NCBI GenBank assembly: GCA_947454395.1
Contig: CANGLG010000004.1
Span: 1-33,038 of the forward strand
Reading direction: 5' to 3'
DNA length: 33,038 bases
From: Flavobacteriales bacterium
Lineage (GTDB): Bacteria > Bacteroidota > Bacteroidia > Flavobacteriales_D > Crocinitomicaceae
Both the position numbers and the translations under genes were made by a program. The notes below the pieces were generated by a model. That model saw only the letters and a program-made list of their open reading frames with translations. It was not told the DNA's origin and did not search any database. Below are positions 1 to 8,188 of this stretch, in pieces (the stretch's first letter is position 1; every line of letters starts with the position of its first letter).

Positions 1-108
1 GCGAGTTTCAGAAATTTTAGCAACGAGGACAATGTGGGTAGTCAAATCTTTCCAGCGCTAGACCTTTTTGTAACTTTTTGGGGCGATGCCAAAAAGTTTG
101 AAAGTCAT
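1..108 (-). pseudogene. 5' part of a small ORF (MTFKLFGIAPKSYKKV*RWKDLTTHIVLVAKISETR...) with an in-frame TAG, truncated by the window edge
   Basis: The ATG at 108..106 overlaps the stop of the upstream 79-aa ORF (ATGA). The frame stays open to the window edge except for TAG at 60..58. Confidence 0.5.
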
Positions 109-344
109 TCTCCTTCTTCAACTGTCGCTTGACTGATTGCAGTAAGCACCGAACCACCTACGATGAGGTAACCCCCAATCGTTGTAATCAGTGCCGGTAA
201 AGCCACCGGTGCCATCACAATGGATGTTCCAATAGCCGCTACCACTAAACCAATCGCACGCAGTTTTTTGAAGAAAGGCGGTGTTTCTTGTTGGATGCGT
301 TCTCCCATTGAAGAAAGTTCATTCCATCGTTTTTTCAGTCCCAT
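105..344 (-). CDS. small membrane protein with two hydrophobic helices (holin-like size and topology, function unknown)
   Basis: 79-aa ORF with hydrophobic stretches IGLVVAAIGTSIVMAPVALPALI and IGGYLIVGGSVLTAI. It sits in a tight same-strand cluster. Confidence 0.6.
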   Translation of the reverse strand: MGLKKRWNELSSMGERIQQETPPFFKKLRAIGLVVAAIGTSIVMAPVALPALITTIGGYLIVGGSVLTAISQATVEEGE

Positions 345-356
345 AGTCTAAAATGA

Positions 357-1106
357 TTACGCTACATCCACGATGGAAAGGGCGTTGTATGATCCGTTAT
401 TCATCGAATACTGAACACCATTCACTTCTTGGAAAAATTCCACCATCAAGAGAAACACATCGGTTCCCGTTCCTGTTGGTGCAGTACCTGCCGCCAACAA
501 CAAGTCCGTTTGCGTTGCATCGATCACTAGGTTTTCCGTGTTCGTCAATTCCACGCTGTACATGTCCGTTGCAAAATCAACTTTTGCTCAGGCACCCGAG
601 AAAGCCATGTGCGTTGCTCCCGAAGGATACGCCACATGCAAATTCGGAACAAGCCCTTGAATTGAGATTTCACCCGCACCTGTGTTCACAGAAAACGGTC
701 GGTACAACACAGCTCCTAGAATTGCTCGGTTGTTAAAGTTGAACCCCTTCAACAAATCCTTTGCAGCAGGATCCACAATTGCAACCGCCACGTTACGCTC
801 ACCACGAGCACTCGTAGTGTCCAATGCGCGAATGTCAGACATCAGCTTCGTCAAACGAGCCGTCACCCTTCCATCCGAAGAACGCATCATCAACGTTCGA
901 AACGCATCACGAACCAGTTTCCCGGATTTCGCAGCACTTCCGAACTCAGCTCCGTTTTCACGAGTTCGTTCAAACGCAGGATCGTTTTTGATACGCTCCG
1001 CATCCACGCCACCTTTTTCACGAGCCAAGTGACCGTCTTTGGTTTTGTAGAAAGACAAATCCCCGATGGTGCCTTTCAACTTAATAATGCCAATTTGCTT
1101 TGCCAT
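357..1106 (-). pseudogene. Bacteroidetes-type 'KLKGTIGDLSFYKTKDGHLAREKGG' protein interrupted by an in-frame TGA
   Basis: ORFs 588..1106 and 357..563 are in the same frame (1106-563 = 543 = 181x3) and separated by a single TGA at 590..588. The second piece reads as the natural C-terminus (FFQEVNGVQYSMNNGSYNALSIVDVA*). Confidence 0.65.
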
Positions 1107-1193
1107 TTTTAAAGTGTATTTTGGTTAATAATTCACAGCTGAGACCCTCTCAACCGACATCCTTTTTTCCTCGCGAGTTGAAATCAGATGAAC

Positions 1194-1222
1194 CAAAAGT
1201 ACAGCCCAATAACAGCATCCAA
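1194..1222 (-). promoter_or_regulatory. putative Bacteroidetes promoter (-33 TTG / -7 TACTTTTG) for the minus-strand cluster
   Basis: The minus strand reads TTG (1222..1220), an 18-bp spacer, then TACTTTTG (1201..1194), matching TAnnTTTG. It lies about 90 bp upstream of the ORF starting at 1106. Confidence 0.45.
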
Positions 1223-1498
1223 ACAATCCAAGCACCGCTCACGACTCATTCTTCCTCTTCTTGCCGAACAAAACCAAATTATTAATTTTCGCACCAAAAT
1301 AGACGAACCTTAAAAAGAATTGAATTTCACTTTTTAGCAATTAATATCACTCAACAGGTTTAATATTTACATTAACCGAAAAACGAGGTTAAGAAACCTA
1401 TTAAATTTGTTCAGCTACAGCAAGTCTATCTTAAATCAATAGTATAGATAAAGCATAGATAGAGTATTAGCAATTACAAAACACATTAAAATTCACGA

Positions 1499-1687
1499 AT
1501 GCAAAGAATCGTCATTTATCCAAAAGACATCATGATAATTACAGGCAGAAGTGAGCGATATTCCCGCAACCTATTAAACCAAATAAAATCCTCATATTCC
1601 AAACTCAAACACCAACCCCTTACCATCGATGAATTCTGTCAATATATGGGGTTCGATACATTAAAAATCAAAAAACTCCTCAAATAG
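1499..1687 (+). CDS. small putative DNA-binding/helical protein, function unknown
   Basis: 62-aa ORF MQRIVIYPKDIMIITGRSERYSRNLLNQIK...LTIDEFCQYMGFDTLKIKKLLK with HTH-like helical segments. It is divergent from the minus-strand cluster. Confidence 0.55.
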   Translation: MQRIVIYPKDIMIITGRSERYSRNLLNQIKSSYSKLKHQPLTIDEFCQYMGFDTLKIKKLLK

Positions 1688-1886
1688 AAAATAAAATTCA
1701 ATGCGTTTTACCACTATACAAATTATCCTTTTATCTTTGTTGTAGCAATAAAGCGTTATTGAATTTTAGTAATTATAGTTTAATATTATTACAACATTTA
1801 GTGAACAGGTTTTTTTTTGGTTGCAAAATCATTATAGAATCGGGGAAAGGCGCCTTTAAATATTAGCCCTAGTGGGTCAACATTCA

Positions 1887-1928
1887 AACCCTTTAACTAA
1901 TTGTTAATCAATTGTTGAGGGGTTTTTT
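1887..1928 (+). terminator. Rho-independent terminator
   Basis: AACCCTTTAACTAATTG - TTAAT - CAATTGTTGAGGGGTT followed by a T-run. It lies upstream of thiL. Confidence 0.65.
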
Positions 1929-1976
1929 GTTTTTGTATTATTTCATTTTTGTTGTAACGGTATTAATCAAAAAATT

Positions 1977-3011
1977 ATGGAAAACAAGAAGCTTCGGGAT
2001 TTGGCTGAGGTTGGAGAATTTGGTCTAATCGATATTTTAACTCAGGATTTTCAGCTAAAAAACAACAATTCAATTCTTGGAGTTGGTGATGATGCAGCCG
2101 AAATAAGACTAAATGAAACTGAATCACTTTTAGTTAGTACTGATTGTTTAGTTGAAGGTATACATTTTAACCTAATGTACATGCCTTTGAAATTCTTGGG
2201 TTACAAAGCGGTCTCTGTGAATGTTTCTGATATTTGTGCTATGAACGGTAGGGCTGAACAAATAACAGTTTCTTTGGCCGTTTCAAGCCGTTTTCCCATT
2301 GAGGCGTTAGAAGAATTGTATGAGGGAATCCATATGGCTTGTGAGCACTTTAAAGTTGATTTAGTTGGGGGAGATACAACTTCTTCGTTGTCAGGTTTAA
2401 TGATTACAATAACTGTGGTTGGTCGTGCCGATAAAAATAAAATTACTTACCGAGCTGGTGCTAAAGAAAATGATTTGATTGTTGTCAGTGGTGATTTAGG
2501 TGCTTCTTATTTAGGATTACAAGTACTTGAAAGGGAAAAGGAAGTTTTTAAAGCAAATCCTGAAATTCAGCCACAACTTGATGGTTTTGACTATCTTGTT
2601 GGTAAACAGCTAAAGCCGGAAGCGCGAGTCGATATTGTAAGTTATCTTGAAAAATTAGGGGTTATTCCTACATCAATGATCGATATTTCAGACGGTTTAG
2701 CTTCAGAACTAATGCATATTTGCAAGGCAAGTGATTGTTCCGTAAGTATTTATTCGGAAAAACTACCATTGGATGATCTTACTTCAACCACAGCACTTGA
2801 TTTTAACTTGGACCCAATAACTTGCGCTTTGAATGGTGGGGAGGATTATGAACTTCTTTTTACGGTAAATCAATCCGACTTTGATAAGGTAGTAAGCAAT
2901 CCGAATCTAACAATAATAGGACATGTTACTTCTAAGGATTCTGGCAACTTTATTATTGATAAAAATGGCTCAGCTGTTTCTTTAAAGGCTCAGGGCTGGA
3001 GGCATTTCTAA
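1977..3011 (+). CDS. thiL: thiamine-monophosphate kinase
   Basis: 344 aa with ThiL/AIR-synthase motifs: GVGDDAAEI, STDCLVEGIHF, GGDTTSS, MIDISDGLASEL, NGGEDYELLFT. Confidence 0.95.
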   Translation: MENKKLRDLAEVGEFGLIDILTQDFQLKNNNSILGVGDDAAEIRLNETESLLVSTDCLVEGIHFNLMYMPLKFLGYKAVSVNVSDICAMNGRAEQITVSLAVSSRFPIEALEELYEGIHMACEHFKVDLVGGDTTSSLSGLMITITVVGRADKNKITYRAGAKENDLIVVSGDLGASYLGLQVLEREKEVFKANPEIQPQLDGFDYLVGKQLKPEARVDIVSYLEKLGVIPTSMIDISDGLASELMHICKASDCSVSIYSEKLPLDDLTSTTALDFNLDPITCALNGGEDYELLFTVNQSDFDKVVSNPNLTIIGHVTSKDSGNFIIDKNGSAVSLKAQGWRHF

Positions 3012-3012
3012 T

Positions 3013-3381
3013 TCAGTCAATTCTGGGGATATTTATAATTTCTCGATGAACAATATTGAGAGAAAATTCACCTTGGATTTTTTCAGCGAATTTTTGCGCT
3101 TCTATTTCGGTTCTGAAATCGCCAACTTTTAAATTAAAATAAGGAGCGTCAAAAGACATATAGGTGTCAATTTTCGGGTTTGTACTGATAAATCTATTTC
3201 TTATCGATTCAATAGCTGATTTATCAGCGTCAAAACCAATTTGTACACGAAAACCAATTACTTCTTTGTTTTGTTTTTGAGGAAAAGCTCTATCAATGCG
3301 GCTGTCTTGATGAATTTCTATTTGACTGAATAACTGTCTAGAAAAAAAAATCACAAGGATCATAAAAAAGATTCTATTCAT
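3013..3381 (-). CDS. SPOR-domain secreted protein
   Basis: 122 aa with an N-terminal signal peptide. The GFRVQIGF...YFNLKVGDFRTEIEAQKFAEKI pattern is typical of SPOR domains. Confidence 0.75.
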   Translation of the reverse strand: MNRIFFMILVIFFSRQLFSQIEIHQDSRIDRAFPQKQNKEVIGFRVQIGFDADKSAIESIRNRFISTNPKIDTYMSFDAPYFNLKVGDFRTEIEAQKFAEKIQGEFSLNIVHREIINIPRID

Positions 3382-3516
3382 TTTAAGTATTTATTTTCAA
3401 AGGTAAAATCTTTGTTTATCAGTTGGTTTTATTACAGTCTTATTTAGAATCATTTTAAATTAAGTCAAAATCAGTGAATTTTGTCATAAAAGTGTCATAC
3501 AATAAAGTGAATCTTC

Positions 3517-3524
3517 TAATTTTG
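3517..3524 (+). promoter_or_regulatory. putative -7 box TAATTTTG for the act-cox operon
   Basis: Exact match to the Bacteroidetes TAnnTTTG -7 consensus, 59 bp upstream of the actA start. Confidence 0.5.
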
Positions 3525-3582
3525 TTCTCGTTAAAATGCGTTAAAATCGCAAAAAATTAATTAGAATTTAGTAATTATTTTC

Positions 3583-4929
3583 ATGAAAATATCTAATATT
3601 CAATCGCTTAAACGTTTCGGAAAGGTATCTTTTTTCATACTTTCTGTTACTTTTTCTGTGATTTCGTTCAAAGCATCTGCGCAAGGAGAAGCTCTTTTTA
3701 AATCGAAATGTGCAACTTGTCATCAGCCTTTAAAGAATAGCACTGGCCCAAAACTATTTCAAGTTAGAGATAAGTGGGCAGCAGGTGGTGCTAAAGAAGG
3801 TTCTATTTACCAATGGGTAAATAATTGGCAGTCGGCAGCTGCTTCTGATCCTTATGCAGCTGGGGTTTCAAAATGGTCTCAAACAGCAATGTCTGCTTTC
3901 CCTGATTTAAAGAAAGAAGAAATTAATGCAATTTTTGACTGGGTTGATTCTCAAAAGGAAGCAACTGAACAAAAAGACGGTGGAGTTACTCCTTTAGAAC
4001 CAGGAAGTCCTGATGAATCAGATGAAGAAGGTTCACTTGGTTGGATTTGGATAGTAATGGGAGTCATTTTTGTAGTGATTATTCTTGCAGTTGGAGGAGT
4101 TCGTCGCCAGTTGAATGTTGTTACTTCTGATAATCCAGACAGTCAGGAAAAAATGACCTATGGTGAGGAATTTAGAACTTGGGCTTGGAAAAATAGACTT
4201 TATGTTGGTTTAGCATCATTAGTTCTAGTAATATCAGTAATAGTTTCTCTTTTTCAGGGACTTTACAGAATTAATGTTGTTGAAGGTTATCAACCATCTC
4301 AACCAATTGCCTTTCCTCATGATCGTCACGCAGGGGTAAATGGAATAGATTGTAAGTACTGTCACAACTCAGTTACTAAATCAAAATCAGCAGGTATACC
4401 ATCAGTTAATGTTTGTATGAATTGTCATAAACAAATTAATGGTGAAGGAAAACCTTTTGCTGGTGAGGTTAAGAAAATTTATGAAGCAGCTGGATGGGAT
4501 GTTTCTTCTGGTGCAGGTAAATACACGGGTAAAACTAAGCCAATTGTTTGGAATAAAGTTCATGTTTTACCAGACCACGTTTATTTTAATCACTCTCAAC
4601 ACGTTGTTGTTGGAGGTGTTGATTGTAAGCAATGTCATGGTGATATGACTAAAATGAATGGTACAGCAATGGTTCAGCCGGTTGAAGAATTAAATAAAAT
4701 CGAAGGAAACATCAAATTAACAAAACCAACTTTAACAATGGGTTGGTGTATCGAATGTCATGGCGCAAAAGATGTTGCTTTAGGTAACGGAAAAAATGCT
4801 TACTACGACGAAATACACAGAAGATTGATGAATAACGATAAAACGTTATATAAAAAATATTTGAATGGAGACGGTAAAGTTACCGTTAGTGAGTTAGGTG
4901 GTTGGGAGTGTGCAAAATGTCACTATTAA
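3583..4929 (+). CDS. actA: Alternative Complex III subunit ActA, multiheme cytochrome c with N-terminal monoheme domain
   Basis: 448 aa with six CxxCH motifs (CATCH, CKYCH, CMNCH, CKQCH, CIECH, CAKCH) and a TM helix. First gene of a canonical ACIII operon. Confidence 0.92.
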   Translation: MKISNIQSLKRFGKVSFFILSVTFSVISFKASAQGEALFKSKCATCHQPLKNSTGPKLFQVRDKWAAGGAKEGSIYQWVNNWQSAAASDPYAAGVSKWSQTAMSAFPDLKKEEINAIFDWVDSQKEATEQKDGGVTPLEPGSPDESDEEGSLGWIWIVMGVIFVVIILAVGGVRRQLNVVTSDNPDSQEKMTYGEEFRTWAWKNRLYVGLASLVLVISVIVSLFQGLYRINVVEGYQPSQPIAFPHDRHAGVNGIDCKYCHNSVTKSKSAGIPSVNVCMNCHKQINGEGKPFAGEVKKIYEAAGWDVSSGAGKYTGKTKPIVWNKVHVLPDHVYFNHSQHVVVGGVDCKQCHGDMTKMNGTAMVQPVEELNKIEGNIKLTKPTLTMGWCIECHGAKDVALGNGKNAYYDEIHRRLMNNDKTLYKKYLNGDGKVTVSELGGWECAKCHY

Positions 4930-4961
4930 TTTATTAATGTTCTTGTCGAATTAAAGAGACT

Positions 4962-7900
4962 ATGGGAATAACTAGAAAATATTGGAAAGGAATTGAAGAG
5001 TTAAAACAAACTCCTGAATTCATTAAGCATAAGGAGCAAGAATTTCCAAATCAACAAACAATTGAAGAGTTTTTGTCTGATGATAAGTTGGCTGAAACTT
5101 CTACAGCTAGAAGGGATTTCTTAAAATTTCTTGGATTTTCAGTTGCAGCAGCAACGTTAGCTGCATGTGAAGCTCCAGTTACAAAAGCAGTTCCGTATGT
5201 AGTTAAACCAGAGAATGTTACGCCAGGTATGCCAACTTGGTATGCTTCAACATACTATGATGGTTATTCATACGCAAGTATCTTGGTGAAAACGAGAGAA
5301 GGTAGACCGATTTTCATTAAAGGAAATAAAGAATACGGATTCACAAAAGGCGGTGTTAACCCACAAGTTATAGCTTCTGTATTAGGTTTATATGATAGTG
5401 AACGACTCTCTGGTCCTTTAGCAAATAAAAAATCAACTTCTTGGTCTAATGTAGATAAGGAAATCACTTCTGCTATTAAATCAGCAAAGAAAGTTACTCT
5501 GTTAAGCAATACTTTGATTAGTCCTTCATTGAATCGCGTAATATCAGAAATGGCAACGGCACTAAATGGCGAATCGGGTTCAAAATTTGAACACATTCAA
5601 TATGATGCAGTGTCTTACAGTGCAATTCGTGAAGCTAATTTAAAATCTTTTGGTGCGTCAATCATACCTGGATATGATTTCTCTAAAGCCAAAACAGTTG
5701 TTAGTATAGATGCAGACTTTTTAAATTCATGGTTATTACCAACGGAATTTGCAGTTCAATATGGTCTTACAAGAAATCCAGACTCTAAATGGATGTCAAA
5801 ACATTTTCAGTTTGAATCTATATTGTCTGTTTCGGGTTCAAATGCCGATTATAGAGGGATGGTTAAACCTTCTGAATTAGCTGGTGTATTATCCTATTTG
5901 ATTAAAGGTTTAGGCGGTAGCACTTCAGTATCTGCTACTATTCCCGCTTCTGCAAAACTAGCTGCAGACGAGGCTATTAAATCACTTAAGAAGTCTGGTA
6001 AAGAATCATTAATCGTATGTGGTTCAAATAATGTTGGCCTTCAAATTTTGACAAATAAATTAAATAATTTGTTAAATGCTTACGGAACAACCTTGGATTT
6101 AACGAATACAATTGAGTTGTTTAAAGGAGATGACCACCAAGTTCAAAAATTTGTTAAGGACGTTGTATCTGGAAAAGGACCTGAAGTATTATTGATGCTT
6201 GGAGTAAATCCGGTCTATTCCTTACCAAATGGAGATGCCTTTGGAAAAGCATTATCTAATATTAAAACAACTGTTTCTTTTGCTTCACATGAAGATGAAA
6301 CAGCTTCATTAGTTAAATACATTTGTCCTGATCATCACGCGCTTGAGGGATGGAATGATTATAAGCCGAAAGCCAATCATTTTGCAATAGCTCAACCAAC
6401 AATTAGACCTTTACATAATACGGCTTCTGCTTTAGAATCTTTATTAGTATGGAATGGAAAAGCACAAAGAGGAGGAAAGGATTCCGCAGTTGCTTATGAT
6501 TATATGGCAGCAACATTTGCAACACAAGTACCGGGGGCGGATTTTGCTTTTACAACGCACAATAGCTGTACTGAATTAGCTACTACTTCAACCGCATTAG
6601 TTTATAAAGATGCTTCGGTTTCTAATTTGCCAAAATCAAATGATAAAGAGGTTGTTCTTTACCAAAAGGCTGGTATAGGTATCGGTTTACAAGCAAACAA
6701 TCCTTGGTTACAAGAATTACCAGATCCAATTTCTAAAGTTACATGGGATAATTACATTACCATGAATCCAGTAACTATGGAAAATGATGGTTATGCTACA
6801 ACGTATGACCAAGAGCATGGATTGAATTTGGCAACGGTTACTGTTAATGGAAAATCAGTAACACTGCCGGTTTATCCTTTACCAGGACAAGCTATTGGAA
6901 CTATCGGTATTGCTTTAGGTTATGGAAGAGGGGCAAATGGCGAAAAAATTGGTAAAGCTGCTTTTCAAACAAAAGAATACGGTGGTTATGAAACTGAAAA
7001 CGGAAAACCAAAAGCAATTGGGGCAAATGTTTATGGTTTTGTTTCAACAGTAAATGGCAACATTGAGTATTACAATTCAGCAAAAATTGAAAAAGCCTCA
7101 GGAGAATATTCAATTGCTGCAACTCAAATACACCATACTGTAATGGGACGTCACTCTATAGTTAGAGAGACTACATTAGGTATTTATACATCAAAAGACA
7201 AGGAAGCTTATAATCCTGCTCATAAACTGGAAAAATTAAATAAGGAAGGTGAGCACGAAAAAAGACCAATGAAAGAATTTGATTTATGGGATGCACATCC
7301 TGTAGAGAAAATAGGTCACAGATGGGGAATGACAGTAGATTTATCTTCATGTATCGGATGTGGTTCATGTTTGATTGCTTGTCAATCTGAAAACAATGTT
7401 CCAGTAGTTGGTAAAGACGAAGTTAGAAGAGGTCGTGAAATGCATTGGTTAAGAATCGATCGTTATTTCTCTTCTGATGAAGAAGCTGCAGTTGGCACAA
7501 GAAAAGATAAAGAAACTTTCTCATACGATAAAGCGGAGGACGCTGCTGAAAACCCGAAAGTAGTGCATATGCCTATGATGTGTCATCACTGTAACCACGC
7601 TCCTTGTGAAACAGTATGTCCAGTAGCCGCAACTACTCATAGTAATGAAGGTTTAAATCAAATGGCTTACAACCGTTGTATTGGAACAAGATATTGTGCA
7701 AATAACTGTCCTTATAAAGTGCGTCGTTTTAACTGGTTTAATTACCCATCTTACAAGAAATTTACAGAGATTAATCCTGCACAGGATGATTTAGGAAGAA
7801 TGGTTCTTAATCCGGATGTTACAGTTAGAACACGTGGAGTAATGGAGAAATGTTCATTCTGTGTTCAAAGAATACAAGCGACTAAATTATCTGCTAAGAA

Positions 7901-8168
7901 AGAAGCAAGAGTTGTAGGTGATGGAGAGTTCGCAACAGCATGTTCTGATTCTTGTCCTACAAATGCAATCATAGTTGGAGATTGGAATGATGTTAATTCC
8001 ATAATTCGTAAAAGTTCAGATGACAACAGAGCATATCAGGCTCTTGAGGAAGTGGGAGTGAAACCAAACGTATGGTATAAAGTAAAAGTTAGAAACGAAG
8101 AGAATAGTTTATTAAATAAACTACAAGTTGTTGAGGAAGTAGCAGAAAATAAAAAAGCAGGTCATTAA
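4962..8168 (+). CDS. actB: Alternative Complex III subunit ActB (molybdopterin oxidoreductase-like plus iron-sulfur domains)
   Basis: 1068 aa with a Tat-like TARRDFLKFLGFSVAAATLAAC segment and C-terminal ferredoxin-type Cys clusters (CIGCGSCLIAC, CHHCNHAPCETVCP, CIGTRYCANNCP, CSFCVQR, CSDSCP). Confidence 0.93.
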   Translation: MGITRKYWKGIEELKQTPEFIKHKEQEFPNQQTIEEFLSDDKLAETSTARRDFLKFLGFSVAAATLAACEAPVTKAVPYVVKPENVTPGMPTWYASTYYDGYSYASILVKTREGRPIFIKGNKEYGFTKGGVNPQVIASVLGLYDSERLSGPLANKKSTSWSNVDKEITSAIKSAKKVTLLSNTLISPSLNRVISEMATALNGESGSKFEHIQYDAVSYSAIREANLKSFGASIIPGYDFSKAKTVVSIDADFLNSWLLPTEFAVQYGLTRNPDSKWMSKHFQFESILSVSGSNADYRGMVKPSELAGVLSYLIKGLGGSTSVSATIPASAKLAADEAIKSLKKSGKESLIVCGSNNVGLQILTNKLNNLLNAYGTTLDLTNTIELFKGDDHQVQKFVKDVVSGKGPEVLLMLGVNPVYSLPNGDAFGKALSNIKTTVSFASHEDETASLVKYICPDHHALEGWNDYKPKANHFAIAQPTIRPLHNTASALESLLVWNGKAQRGGKDSAVAYDYMAATFATQVPGADFAFTTHNSCTELATTSTALVYKDASVSNLPKSNDKEVVLYQKAGIGIGLQANNPWLQELPDPISKVTWDNYITMNPVTMENDGYATTYDQEHGLNLATVTVNGKSVTLPVYPLPGQAIGTIGIALGYGRGANGEKIGKAAFQTKEYGGYETENGKPKAIGANVYGFVSTVNGNIEYYNSAKIEKASGEYSIAATQIHHTVMGRHSIVRETTLGIYTSKDKEAYNPAHKLEKLNKEGEHEKRPMKEFDLWDAHPVEKIGHRWGMTVDLSSCIGCGSCLIACQSENNVPVVGKDEVRRGREMHWLRIDRYFSSDEEAAVGTRKDKETFSYDKAEDAAENPKVVHMPMMCHHCNHAPCETVCPVAATTHSNEGLNQMAYNRCIGTRYCANNCPYKVRRFNWFNYPSYKKFTEINPAQDDLGRMVLNPDVTVRTRGVMEKCSFCVQRIQATKLSAKKEARVVGDGEFATACSDSCPTNAIIVGDWNDVNSIIRKSSDDNRAYQALEEVGVKPNVWYKVKVRNEENSLLNKLQVVEEVAENKKAGH

Positions 8169-8188
8169 TCGAAAAATAAAAATTTGTA

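Noticed and set aside
588-590. TGA as recoded sense codon or selenocysteine
   Set aside because: Many intact genes here (response regulator, xseA, metG, TonB receptor) end with TGA, another gene in the cluster has TAG, and no SECIS-like hairpin was evident. Decay is simpler.
353-1032. Plus-strand ORFs 353..736 and 682..1032
   Set aside because: Antisense to the minus-strand cluster, with low-complexity, non-family-like sequences. Most likely shadow ORFs.
1740-1976. TPP riboswitch upstream of thiL
   Set aside because: I could not find the conserved THI-box elements (CTGAGA and the 3' pyrimidine-binding helix consensus).
4439-7368. Short ORFs inside actA and actB (4439..4648 +, 5264..5596 -, 6901..7122 -, 7171..7368 -)
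   Set aside because: Fully embedded in strongly supported act genes with no recognisable domains.
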